Under the pieces are notes generated by a model that searched no databases, had not been told where the DNA came from, and worked only from the letters and a program-made list of their open reading frames with translations. Shown here in pieces: positions 45,089-53,520 of a stretch of 64,000 nucleotides of DNA. The position numbers and the translations under genes were made by a program. This DNA comes from Tenacibaculum discolor (lineage in GTDB: Bacteria; Bacteroidota; Bacteroidia; Flavobacteriales; Flavobacteriaceae): the NCBI RefSeq assembly GCF_003664185.1, contig NZ_RCCS01000004.1:372001-436000 (forward strand). Reading direction: 5' to 3'. How positions within the stretch are numbered: position 1 is the first letter of the stretch; each line of letters opens with the position of its first letter.

Positions 45089-46459
45089 ATGAGAAATATA
45101 TTGATAATTGGTGCTGGTAGATCAAGCTCTTCACTTATAAAATATTTATTAGATAAATCTTCACAAGAAAACCTACATATAACTATTGGTGATGTTTCAT
45201 TAGAAAGTGCTCAATCTAAAGTTAACAATCATTCAAACGCTACAGCAATTCAATTAGATGTTTTTAACGCAGAAGAACGCTCAAATGCAATTCAAAAAGC
45301 AGACATTGTTATTTCAATGTTACCTGCTCGTTTTCATATTGAAGTAGCAAAAGATTGTATTACTTATGGTAAACATATGGTTACTGCTTCATATATTTCT
45401 GATGAAATGAAAGCTCTAGATGAAGAAGCTAAAGCTAAAGGATTAGTGTTTATGAATGAAATTGGTCTTGACCCAGGAATTGACCATATGAGTGCTATGC
45501 AAGTTATTGATCGTATAAAAGAACAGGGAGGAAAAATGTTATTATTTGAATCTTTTTGTGGTGGATTGGTAGCTCCTGAAAGTGACACTAATTTATGGAA
45601 TTATAAATTTACTTGGAATCCTAGAAATGTGGTATTAGCTGGTCAAGGTGGAGCTTCAATGTTTATTCAAGAAGGAACCTATAAGTATATTCCATACCAA
45701 AAGTTATTTAGAAGAACTGAATTTTTAACAATTAACGGTAGTGGAAAATTTGAAGCGTATGCAAACCGTGATTCTTTGAAGTATAGAAGTATTTATGGTT
45801 TAGAAGATATTAAAACCATGTATCGTGGAACTATTCGTAAAGTTGGTTTTTCTCGTGCTTGGAATGTATTTGTACAATTAGGAATGACCGATGATACATA
45901 TACTATTGAAGACTCTGAAAATATGAGCTATCGTGATTTCACAAACCTTTTCTTAGCTTATTCTCCTTCTGATTCTGTAGAGTTGAAATTCCGTTCGTAC
46001 TTAAAGATAGACCAAGATGATTTAATGTGGGATAAATTTTTAGAGTTAGACATTTTCAATCCAAATAAAAAAGTAGGGTTGAAAAACGCAACTCCAGCTG
46101 AAATTTTACAAAAAATATTGATGGATTCTTGGACTCTTGAAGCCAAAGATAAAGATATGATTGTAATGCACCATATTTTTGGATACCAATACAAAGAAGA
46201 TAAGTTCCAAATTGAAAGTAGTATGGTTATTAAAGGTGATGATCAAACTTACACTGCAATGGCAAAAACTGTTGGTTTACCTGTAGCCATGGCTACCGTA
46301 CGTATTTTAAATGGTGATATTACAACTCCTGGTGTACAATTACCAATCAACAAAGAAGTATACGAGCCAATTTTAAAAGAATTGGAAGATTACGGAATTA
46401 ATTTTGTTGAAAAAGAAGTACCTTATTTAGGATATAACCCTGAGAGCATAAAAGGATAA
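45089..46459 (+). CDS. Saccharopine dehydrogenase-like protein
   Basis: 456 residues. A Rossmann fold opens with ILIIGAGRSSSSLIKYLL, and the NAD-binding region continues to ADIVISMLPA. The C-terminal saccharopine dehydrogenase domain includes EIGLDPGIDHMSAMQVID, which is diagnostic for lysine-pathway and carboxynorspermidine-type reductases. Flavobacterial genomes carry this form as a stand-alone reductase domain; lysine degradation or synthesis of a related amine is plausible but unproven. Monocistronic, terminator at 46477. Confidence 0.87.
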   Translation: MRNILIIGAGRSSSSLIKYLLDKSSQENLHITIGDVSLESAQSKVNNHSNATAIQLDVFNAEERSNAIQKADIVISMLPARFHIEVAKDCITYGKHMVTASYISDEMKALDEEAKAKGLVFMNEIGLDPGIDHMSAMQVIDRIKEQGGKMLLFESFCGGLVAPESDTNLWNYKFTWNPRNVVLAGQGGASMFIQEGTYKYIPYQKLFRRTEFLTINGSGKFEAYANRDSLKYRSIYGLEDIKTMYRGTIRKVGFSRAWNVFVQLGMTDDTYTIEDSENMSYRDFTNLFLAYSPSDSVELKFRSYLKIDQDDLMWDKFLELDIFNPNKKVGLKNATPAEILQKILMDSWTLEAKDKDMIVMHHIFGYQYKEDKFQIESSMVIKGDDQTYTAMAKTVGLPVAMATVRILNGDITTPGVQLPINKEVYEPILKELEDYGINFVEKEVPYLGYNPESIKG

Positions 46460-46476
46460 AATCTTCCAGAACTAAT

Positions 46477-46505
46477 AAAAAAGGCACCAATATATTGGTG
46501 CCTTT
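46477..46505 (+). terminator. Terminator after the saccharopine dehydrogenase-like gene
   Basis: AAAAGGCACCAA pairs with TTGGTGCCTTTT around a TATA centre, followed by a pyrimidine run. Confidence 0.85.
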
Positions 46506-46572
46506 TCCTTTTAAAACTAAAGAGAGTCTTTATAAAGTTAGTATTTTTACACCTCAATACTACCACTAACAT

Positions 46573-47142
46573 ATGGCTGAAAGCATTTTAAAAAATCACA
46601 TTAAAAGTTACACGGATCTTTCAGAAGAAGAATTAACTGAAGTACTTTCTTTTTTTGACTGTCAGTCCTTCAAGAAAAAAGAAACTTTACTACCTACAAG
46701 TAACCGTTGCGATAAACTATTTTTTGTTGCTAAAGGCTGTTTACAATTATATTTTATTGATGATTTAGGCTATCAAAAAACTACACAATTTGCTTTAGAA
46801 AATTGGTGGTTAACTGATTTTTTAGCTTTTCAAAATCAAAAACGTTCTAACTTTACTATAGAAACAGTTGAAAATTCTGTAGTTTTTTCAATCTCCTCTT
46901 CAAAGTATAATACGTTATTAAATCAATTCCCTTTATTAGAAAAGTACTTCCGAAACATATACGAAACAGCTTATGGAGCTGCTTTAATGCGCTTAAAATA
47001 CATAAACAGCTACTCTAAAGAAGAAATGTATTTTAGGTTTAAAGAAGATTTTCCTGAATTTGTACAGCGAGTTCCTCAATATTTAGCTGCTAGTTTTTTA
47101 GGATTAACTCCTGAATACTTAAGTGAAATTAAAAGAAAGTAA
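46573..47142 (+). CDS. Crp/Fnr-family regulator (cyclic-nucleotide-binding domain)
   Basis: 189 residues. A cyclic-nucleotide-binding-type beta barrel (about 22-120) has FKKKETLL and LFFVAKGCLQLYF. The C-terminal helices end in VPQYLAASFLGLTPEYLSEIKRK split over two helices, the short helix-turn-helix seen in many Bacteroidota Crp-like proteins. Conserved cAMP contact residues are not evident. It may respond to redox or other signals. The NADH dehydrogenase gene begins 83 bases downstream. Confidence 0.85.
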   Translation: MAESILKNHIKSYTDLSEEELTEVLSFFDCQSFKKKETLLPTSNRCDKLFFVAKGCLQLYFIDDLGYQKTTQFALENWWLTDFLAFQNQKRSNFTIETVENSVVFSISSSKYNTLLNQFPLLEKYFRNIYETAYGAALMRLKYINSYSKEEMYFRFKEDFPEFVQRVPQYLAASFLGLTPEYLSEIKRK

Positions 47143-47184
47143 CTTTTCTTAAGCCAGTTTATTTTTTACTAAAACCTACTTAAC

Positions 47185-47192
47185 TACCTTTG
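47185..47192 (+). promoter_or_regulatory. Possible -7 element before the NADH dehydrogenase gene
   Basis: TACCTTTG matches TAnnTTTG and is 33 bases before the ATG. No convincing TTG partner is found. Confidence 0.4.
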
Positions 47193-47224
47193 TACTTATA
47201 TTAATTTAAGGGCATAATAGCATT

Positions 47225-48499
47225 ATGAAAAATATGAAAAAACTTGTCGTTGTTGGCGGCGGGTTTGCTGGATTAGAACTTATAAAAGGATTAGGAAATT
47301 CAGAAGATTATCAGATTATTTTAGTAGACAGTAACAACTACAATTTCTTTCCTCCTTTAATCTACCAAGTATCCACCGGTTTTATGGAGCCATCTGCAAT
47401 TAGCTATCCATTCAGAAAAATTTTAAGAAAATTTAAAAACGCCCGTTTTCGACTCGGTACTCTTGAAAAAGTTGTTCCAGAAGAAAACAAAATAGTGGTA
47501 AGTAATGGAGAAATAGAGTATGACATCTTAGTAATGGCTACTGGTACAGAAACTAACTTTTTTGGAAACAAAAGCATTGAAAAGTACAGTTTACCAATGA
47601 AAACTATTAGCGATGCCTTGTCTCTTAGAAATGTTATTTTAACTCGATTTGACCGTGCTACTAGAATCCACAACCCTGAAGAAAGGAAAAAGTGCTTAAC
47701 TTTTGTTATTGCAGGAGCTGGACCTACTGGAGTTGAACTCTCAGGAATTTTAGCTGAAATTAAAACTTCAATTATAATAAAAGATTACCCTGAGCTAGAT
47801 GAAAATGATTTTGGTGAAATACACCTAATTGATGGTCAAGATTCTGTTTTAGCACCAATGTCTAAAAAAGCACAAGAATACACTTCCAAAAAATTAAGTG
47901 AACTAGGGGTTAAGCTAACAATGAACACAATGGTTAATGACTTTGATGGCGAAACCGTGTATTTGTCAAACGGAGAAGAAATACATACTAAAAACCTTAT
48001 ATGGGCAGCTGGTGTATCTGCTAAAACATTTGATGGTTTTTCAAAGGATAGTTTCGGCGCAGGTAGAAGATTAAAAACAAACCAATTTAACCTAGTACAT
48101 TCATATGATAATATTTACGCCTTAGGAGACTGTGCCTTGATTCTAGGAGACAAAAACTACCCTAACGGACACCCACAATTGGCGCAACCTGCCTTACAAC
48201 AAGCAAAAAACTTAGCTAAAAATCTTAATAAGAAAAATAATAAATGGAAAGCTTTTCAATACACTGATAAAGGTTCTCTGGCTATTATTGGAAGAAACAA
48301 AGCTGTACTTGACTTCCCCGGACAGAAACAATCTTTAAAAGGTTTTATTGCTTGGCTAATTTGGATTTTTGTACATATCATGGGGCTTGTAAACTTTAAA
48401 AACAAAGTAAGAACTCTATACAACTGGTTAGGCTACTACATATATAAAGACCAATATTTTAGAATGATTATTAAACCTACAGAAAGAGATAAAAAATAA
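47225..48499 (+). CDS. Type II NADH dehydrogenase (NAD(P)/FAD oxidoreductase)
   Basis: 424 residues. Two dinucleotide-binding folds: the FAD loop VVVGGGFAGLELIKGL at the N terminus and the NADH loop IAGAGPTGVELSGILAEI near residue 160. The late FAD motif IYALGDCAL is near 300. The C terminus has an amphipathic or membrane helix (FIAWLIWIFVHIMGLV) for membrane attachment. It passes electrons from NADH to menaquinone without pumping protons. The lipoprotein gene starts six bases after its stop. Confidence 0.92.
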   Translation: MKNMKKLVVVGGGFAGLELIKGLGNSEDYQIILVDSNNYNFFPPLIYQVSTGFMEPSAISYPFRKILRKFKNARFRLGTLEKVVPEENKIVVSNGEIEYDILVMATGTETNFFGNKSIEKYSLPMKTISDALSLRNVILTRFDRATRIHNPEERKKCLTFVIAGAGPTGVELSGILAEIKTSIIIKDYPELDENDFGEIHLIDGQDSVLAPMSKKAQEYTSKKLSELGVKLTMNTMVNDFDGETVYLSNGEEIHTKNLIWAAGVSAKTFDGFSKDSFGAGRRLKTNQFNLVHSYDNIYALGDCALILGDKNYPNGHPQLAQPALQQAKNLAKNLNKKNNKWKAFQYTDKGSLAIIGRNKAVLDFPGQKQSLKGFIAWLIWIFVHIMGLVNFKNKVRTLYNWLGYYIYKDQYFRMIIKPTERDKK

Positions 48500-48505
48500 A
48501 AAAAC

Positions 48506-49261
48506 ATGAAAAAAATTAGCTTTATAACAATGCTGGTATTTGTAATTATTGCTATCAGCTGTAATTCTAAGAAATCGAAAACCAACAAAAAAACTGAGGA
48601 AGTTGAACAAGTTATATCTCCATCTGATACACTAACTAAACATCTAAAACCATTTAACCCTGATTTACCAACTATAGGACTTTTAATGTTTAACGGAGTT
48701 TTACAAGGAGAAGTTATAGCAACGTCAGATGTATTTGGAAAAGTAGACAAAGATGGTAAACAACTTTTTAATGTAGTAGCTATAGCTGAAACAACAAAAC
48801 CAATTACCACCGAAGAAGGAATGCACTTTGTTCCTGATTATACTTTTGATAATTGCCCTAAACTAACAGCTTTATTTGTACCAAGTGCTTACGATATGTA
48901 TGCACAAGTACACAATGATAAAGTTATAGATTTTATAAAAACAAAAAATCAAGAAACCAAATACACTGTTAGTAATTGTGCTGGAGCTAATTTAATTGGT
49001 AAATCTGGTATAGCTGATGGCCATAAAATTGTAACATGGATTGGTGGTGGTGAACAGCTTCAAAAAGATTACCCTAATTTAAAAGTTCAAAATGACAGCT
49101 TGGTAACTTTTATTAAAGATGGTAAATTTTTATCTTCAAACGGAAATTTAGCAAGTTATATTTCGGCTTTAGAACTACTCGAAATTATGACAAATACTGA
49201 ACATAGAAAATTTGTTGAAAGCTACCTATATTTGGATCAACTTAAAAACTGGGAAAAATAA
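48506..49261 (+). CDS. DJ-1/PfpI-family lipoprotein
   Basis: 251 residues with an SPII leader (IIAISC, Cys19) and a charged linker (about 20-50). The DJ-1/PfpI glutaminase-like fold covers about 55-235; the nucleophile elbow reads VSNCAGANLIGKSGIADG, close to the VCTGAFVLAEAGLLDG pattern, so the Cys is kept. Envelope location is unusual for this family, whose members are mostly cytoplasmic proteases, chaperones or regulators. Cotranscribed with the NADH dehydrogenase gene (six-base gap), terminator at 49287. Confidence 0.82.
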   Translation: MKKISFITMLVFVIIAISCNSKKSKTNKKTEEVEQVISPSDTLTKHLKPFNPDLPTIGLLMFNGVLQGEVIATSDVFGKVDKDGKQLFNVVAIAETTKPITTEEGMHFVPDYTFDNCPKLTALFVPSAYDMYAQVHNDKVIDFIKTKNQETKYTVSNCAGANLIGKSGIADGHKIVTWIGGGEQLQKDYPNLKVQNDSLVTFIKDGKFLSSNGNLASYISALELLEIMTNTEHRKFVESYLYLDQLKNWEK

Positions 49262-49286
49262 CAAAATTTAAAATCTTGTTAAAACT

Positions 49287-49317
49287 CAAAAAGCATCAGT
49301 ATACTGATGCTTTTTTT
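49287..49317 (+). terminator. Terminator of the NADH dehydrogenase/DJ-1 unit
   Basis: AAAAAGCATCAGT pairs with ACTGATGCTTTTT around AT-rich centre bases; seven T follow. Confidence 0.9.
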
Positions 49318-49384
49318 ATTACCAGTTCTAAAAAAATAATACATACATTTACCCCGATAAGTTCTTTACATACTTCATCAACCG

Positions 49385-49550
49385 GAAAGGTTTTACTTAG
49401 CTGTAGATTAATAGGGAATCGTGTGCAAATCACGAACTGTCGCGCAACTGTAAGTAACACACCAAAGGTTTTTATCCTAGAGTATCCACTGCCAAAAGCG
49501 GGAAGGATGATAAAAACTGTTATAAGTCAGGAGACCTGCCTATTCGGATA
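49385..49550 (+). ncRNA. Cobalamin riboswitch controlling metE
   Basis: The conserved adenosylcobalamin-riboswitch blocks occur in order: AATAGGGAATC near 49430, the GTGCAAATCACGAACTGTCG-like stretch with CGCGCAACTGTAA near 49440-49460, CCACTGCC near 49488, GCGGGAAGG near 49498, and the B12 box AGTCAGGAGACCTGCC ending at 49540. It lies about 200 bases before metE, the cobalamin-independent methionine synthase, which B12 is expected to switch off. The boundaries are approximate. Confidence 0.92.
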
Positions 49551-49584
49551 TTGACAATGCTTTCGCGATTTGAAGCTTTTGGGT

Positions 49585-49647
49585 CATACCGATGATATAT
49601 TTTTAACGCACACTTTCACTTATGAAATGCTGTGCTTTTTTGGTATG
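49585..49647 (+). promoter_or_regulatory. Candidate expression platform of the riboswitch
   Basis: A terminator-like hairpin lies at 49608-49641: GCACA and TTTCA pair with TGAAA and TGTGC and six T follow. CATACC (49585-49590) can pair with GGTATG (49642-49647) around it. This suggests transcription termination as the output, but the switching partner within the aptamer is not worked out. Confidence 0.5.
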
Positions 49648-49745
49648 TCATTATTTCTCCTCAAACATCACATCGTTTTTTAGTATTGCGAAGCATCTAA
49701 AAGAGCTTTTAAAATTAATGTTTAATTATAAAAGTTTAAAAGAAA

Positions 49746-52070
49746 ATGCAAACGCACATTCTTGGCTATCCGCGTATAGGTAGCAACAGAGAACTCAAAA
49801 AAGCCTGCGAGCAATATTGGTCGGGCAAAACTAGTTTACAAGAACTTCTTGAAACAGGAAGAAACATTTGTCAACAAAACTGGAAAACACAACAAGAAGC
49901 AGGTATAGACCTTATTCCTTGTAATGATTTTTCTTATTACGATCAAGTGTTAGATATGACACTTACTGTTGGCGCTATTCCTAAACGTTACAATGAAGTA
50001 GCTTTAAAAATTTCAAACTCTGAACTTGATCTTTATTTTGCCATGGCAAGAGGGTATCAGAAGGATGAACTTGATATCACTGCTATGGAAATGACTAAAT
50101 GGTTTGACACAAACTACCATTATATCGTTCCAGAGTTTTATAAAAATCAAGAATTCGAGCTATTTTCTAGCAAAATTATTAATGAATTTGTTGGAGCTAA
50201 ACAAGCAGGTATTAATGCCAAACCTGTAATTATCGGTTTAGTTAGTTACCTCCTTTTAGGTAAAGAAAAAGAGGAAGGTTTTGATAAATTAGATTTAGCC
50301 TTAAAACTACTTCCTGTTTATATTAAAATTTTACAAGAGCTTCAAGTACAAGGCGCTGAATGGATTCAATTTGACGAACCTTTTTTAGCGTTAGACTTAA
50401 GTGAAAAAGCCAAAGAAACATATCAATTTATATATAATGAGATTAGAAAAAAATTCCCTAAACTAAAGTTTATAGTTACTACTTACTTTGAAGGTTTAAA
50501 AGACAATCTCTCATTAGCTAATACACTTCCTATAGATACTCTACACATCGATTTAGTTCGTTGTGAAGAACAATTAGATGATGTATTAAACACGCTTCCT
50601 GAAGATAAAACTTTATCATTAGGTATTGTAGATGGTAGAAATATTTGGAAAAATGATTTTGAAAAATCGTTGCAACTTATCCAAAAAGCTACTGATAAAT
50701 TAGGTTCTGACAGAGTTTTTATAGCTCCTTCTTGTTCCTTATTACATTCTCCATGTGATTTAGATTTAGAAACATCTTTAGATAGTCAAATTAAAGAGTG
50801 GTTTGCTTTCGCAAAACAAAAACTTACAGAGGTAAATTTGTTAAAAAAGTTATCTGAAAGTACGACTGATGAAAGTATTTTAAACGCTTTTGAAGAAAAC
50901 AAAAAAGCTATAGCTAGCAGAAAATCCTCAACATTAATTTACCACAATGATGTAAAACGGCGTGTTGATGCCATTACTGAATTAGATTCTCAAAGAAAAA
51001 ATGACTTTTCTGTTCGTAAAAAGGCACAAGAAAAAGTGTTGAACTTACCATTATTCCCTACCACAACTATTGGTTCATTCCCTCAAACCAAAGAGGTAAG
51101 AAGCTGGAGAGCTCAGTATAAAAAAGGAAACTTAAGTAGTGAGGAATATAAATACTTACTTAAAAAGGAAACTCAAAAAACCATTCAATGGCAAGAAAAA
51201 ATAGGTCTTGACGTATTAGTTCATGGTGAATATGAACGAAACGACATGGTAGAGTATTTTGGTGAACAACTTGCTGGGGTAAGCTTTACCCAAAAAGGTT
51301 GGGTTCAGAGTTATGGTAGTCGTTGTGTAAAACCTCCTATTATTTATGGGGATGTTTACCGACCTCATCCAATGACTGTTTATTGGTCACAGTACGCTCA
51401 ATCTTTAACTGACAAATGGGTTAAAGGAATGCTAACTGGACCTGTTACTATTTTACAATGGTCGTTTGTGCGAGATGATCAACCTCGATCAGTTACGTGT
51501 AAACAAATTGCATTGGCTATTCGCGATGAAGTTGCTGACCTTGAAAAAGCAGGTATCCGAATTATTCAAATTGATGAACCTGCTATAAGAGAAGGACTCC
51601 CTCTACGAAAATCGGGCTGGGAAAATTATCTAAAATGGGCTGTTGAAGCTTTTAAAATTTCATCATGTGGTGTAGATGATTCCACACAAATACATACGCA
51701 TATGTGTTATTCAGAGTTTAACGACATTATTCAAAACATTGCTGATATGGATGCTGATGTGATAACAATTGAATGTTCACGATCTCAAATGGAGTTACTA
51801 AACGCCTTTGCTGATTTTAAATATCCAAATGAAATTGGTCCAGGAGTTTATGACATTCATTCACCTAGAGTTCCTTCAAAAGAAGAAATGATTGAGTTAC
51901 TACACAAAGCTCAAAAAGTTATTCCAGCTTCTCTACTTTGGGTAAACCCTGATTGCGGTCTTAAAACTAGGCATTGGGACGAAACTGAAAAAGCATTACT
52001 TGCTATGGTTTCTGCTGCAAAAGAAGCTTCATTAAGCTACAATACTAACACCTTAGAAACTGTAAATTAA
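49746..52070 (+). CDS. metE: Cobalamin-independent methionine synthase
   Basis: 774 residues, normal MetE length, with duplicated barrels. It transfers the methyl group of 5-methyltetrahydropteroyl-triglutamate to homocysteine. N-terminal ILGYPRIGSNRELKKA and C-terminal zinc site residues in QIHTHMCYSEF and VNPDCGLKTR are in place, with IIQIDEPAIREGLP between. It is the only gene under the cobalamin riboswitch at 49385. The long leader (about 360 bases after the previous terminator) holds only the riboswitch. Confidence 0.97.
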   Translation: MQTHILGYPRIGSNRELKKACEQYWSGKTSLQELLETGRNICQQNWKTQQEAGIDLIPCNDFSYYDQVLDMTLTVGAIPKRYNEVALKISNSELDLYFAMARGYQKDELDITAMEMTKWFDTNYHYIVPEFYKNQEFELFSSKIINEFVGAKQAGINAKPVIIGLVSYLLLGKEKEEGFDKLDLALKLLPVYIKILQELQVQGAEWIQFDEPFLALDLSEKAKETYQFIYNEIRKKFPKLKFIVTTYFEGLKDNLSLANTLPIDTLHIDLVRCEEQLDDVLNTLPEDKTLSLGIVDGRNIWKNDFEKSLQLIQKATDKLGSDRVFIAPSCSLLHSPCDLDLETSLDSQIKEWFAFAKQKLTEVNLLKKLSESTTDESILNAFEENKKAIASRKSSTLIYHNDVKRRVDAITELDSQRKNDFSVRKKAQEKVLNLPLFPTTTIGSFPQTKEVRSWRAQYKKGNLSSEEYKYLLKKETQKTIQWQEKIGLDVLVHGEYERNDMVEYFGEQLAGVSFTQKGWVQSYGSRCVKPPIIYGDVYRPHPMTVYWSQYAQSLTDKWVKGMLTGPVTILQWSFVRDDQPRSVTCKQIALAIRDEVADLEKAGIRIIQIDEPAIREGLPLRKSGWENYLKWAVEAFKISSCGVDDSTQIHTHMCYSEFNDIIQNIADMDADVITIECSRSQMELLNAFADFKYPNEIGPGVYDIHSPRVPSKEEMIELLHKAQKVIPASLLWVNPDCGLKTRHWDETEKALLAMVSAAKEASLSYNTNTLETVN

Positions 52071-52080
52071 CAATGGTAAA

Positions 52081-52111
52081 AGTGCTTGAATAACTATTTC
52101 TTTCAGGCACT
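52081..52111 (+). terminator. Weak stem-loop after metE
   Basis: AGTGCTTGAA pairs with TTCAGGCACT with one G-T pair, but no T run follows, so it may be an RNA 3'-end or pause structure, not a strong terminator. Confidence 0.3.
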
Positions 52112-52137
52112 AATTACACCAACATATATATAAAATA

Positions 52138-52566
52138 ATGACTACTGAAGAAAAAATAACTCAATCGGAAACACGAATTTTTAAAGCTGTATTTCCAAAT
52201 ACAACCAATCATTATGATACGCTATTCGGAGGAACAGCCATGCAATTAATGGATGAAGTTGCTTTTATTACTGCAACACGATTTTGCAGACAAAAAGTTG
52301 TAACCGTAAGTAGTGATAAAATTGATTTTAAAAAGCCTATTCCTGCTGGGACTATTATTGAATTAGTAGGAAAAGTAAGTTATATAGGCAACAAAAGTTT
52401 AAAAGTTACCGTTAAAATTTTCACTGAACAGATGTACTCTCAACATAGAGAAAAAGCCATCGAAGGTGAGTTCACTTTTGTTGCGATTGATGAAAATAAA
52501 AACCCAATAGCAGTTATAAAAACAGATACAGAGGAACTACATTGTTCACAACAAGAACAAAATTAA
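52138..52566 (+). CDS. Acyl-CoA thioesterase, hotdog fold
   Basis: 142 residues, single hotdog domain of the YciA/BFIT type. NHYDTLFGGTAMQLMDEVAF carries the conserved Asn and Asp of the active site, and the helix is followed by VVTVSSDKIDFKKPIPAGT. It hydrolyses acyl-CoA thioesters in the cytoplasm; chain-length preference is unknown. It follows metE by 67 bases and may have its own promoter. Convergent with the methyltransferase gene. Confidence 0.9.
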   Translation: MTTEEKITQSETRIFKAVFPNTTNHYDTLFGGTAMQLMDEVAFITATRFCRQKVVTVSSDKIDFKKPIPAGTIIELVGKVSYIGNKSLKVTVKIFTEQMYSQHREKAIEGEFTFVAIDENKNPIAVIKTDTEELHCSQQEQN

Positions 52567-52572
52567 AGCTTC

Positions 52573-52604
52573 GAAAATGTAACCATACAAAAGGTTACAT
52601 TTTC
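52573..52604. terminator. Bidirectional terminator overlapping a coding end
   Basis: GAAAATGTAACC (52573-52584) pairs with GGTTACATTTTC (52593-52604). The stop codon of the minus-strand methyltransferase gene (52595-52597) lies in the right arm. Confidence 0.75.
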
Positions 52605-53314
52605 AAATAAAAATCTTTTGTAAGATTAATATAGGCATCAGTATACTGGTGCCTTTTAGTTTCTATAATTAATTCTTCTTCTTGTATAGAACTTTCAGTA
52701 AATGATAGCTCTAATAAGCTACGCTTTATTTCTGACGTTGGATTTCCTTTTACTCTACAAACCCTGTTTAGATATAAGTTATGTTTTTTAGCTAGCTTGA
52801 TAAAATCCGCTTCTTCTTTAAAAGGTATAATGGTTGAGAATCTTCCGTTTTCGGACAGTATTTCACTCACTCCTTTAAGTAACTCTTCAAAAGACAGCGA
52901 ACTCGTAAATCGTGCTTTATTTCTCGCTACATCTTCCGTTTCGTAGTTATCGGTATAAAATGGCGGGTTGGATACAATTATATCATACTCTTCTTCTTCT
53001 TCAGACATTTCTTCTGCAAATTCCACAAAAGAAGCATTGTAACAAAAGAGCCTATCCCCCCAATCTGATTGCTCAAAATTCTCTACAGTTTGCTCATAAG
53101 CATCTCCATCAACCTCTACGGCATCAATAGTCATTGCATCACTTCGTTGTGCTAACATTAATGAAATGACTCCTGTACCTGACCCAACATCAAGCATTGT
53201 ATCCGGAAAATCTCCCAAATTACACCATGCACCTAACAACACTGCGTCGGTACCAACTTTCATTGCAGTTTTATCTTGATGTACCGCAAACTCTTTAAAT
53301 TGAAATGGCTTCAT
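52595..53314 (-). CDS. tRNA1(Val) A37 N6-methyltransferase-like protein
   Basis: 239 residues, class I SAM methyltransferase of the TrmN6/YfiC type. The SAM loop is LDVGSGTGVISLMLAQR (about 41-57) and the N6-adenine catalytic motif is IIVSNPPFYTDNY (about 113). The first residues FQFKEFAVHQDKTAMKVGTD match the family start. The E. coli relative methylates A37 of tRNA-Val; substrate here is inferred. The ATG follows the stop of a 43-residue membrane-protein gene without a gap. Confidence 0.9.
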   Translation of the reverse strand: MKPFQFKEFAVHQDKTAMKVGTDAVLLGAWCNLGDFPDTMLDVGSGTGVISLMLAQRSDAMTIDAVEVDGDAYEQTVENFEQSDWGDRLFCYNASFVEFAEEMSEEEEEYDIIVSNPPFYTDNYETEDVARNKARFTSSLSFEELLKGVSEILSENGRFSTIIPFKEEADFIKLAKKHNLYLNRVCRVKGNPTSEIKRSLLELSFTESSIQEEELIIETKRHQYTDAYINLTKDFYLKM

Positions 53315-53446
53315 TTATAAAAATCTCCCAAGAATTTTTTCTGCATTGAAAAATAAATACAATACAATGATTAATAAGATTACTAGAAACAATCCTCTTT
53401 TAGGATTTCCTTTTTTTCGGTTACCGAAGCGTCTTTTAAACTCCAT
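53315..53446 (-). CDS. Small basic membrane protein, 43 residues
   Basis: A 43-codon ORF from ATG 53446: a basic N terminus (MEFKRRFGNRKKGNPKRG), one membrane helix (LFLVILLIIVLYLFF) and a short tail. The stop TAA directly abuts the methyltransferase ATG, so they are translationally linked. The strong inside-positive pattern and position argue that it is real. I cannot name a function. Confidence 0.6.
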   Translation of the reverse strand: MEFKRRFGNRKKGNPKRGLFLVILLIIVLYLFFNAEKILGRFL

Positions 53447-53520
53447 TTGTTTATTTTTCTAATTACTACATTAATTATGCTGAATGCTTTACTCCTCGAA
53501 GCATTTAGCTACGCTGAATA

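Noticed and set aside
49276..49554. 92-codon plus-strand ORF before metE
   Set aside because: It lies across a terminator and the cobalamin riboswitch; the conserved RNA blocks explain the sequence.
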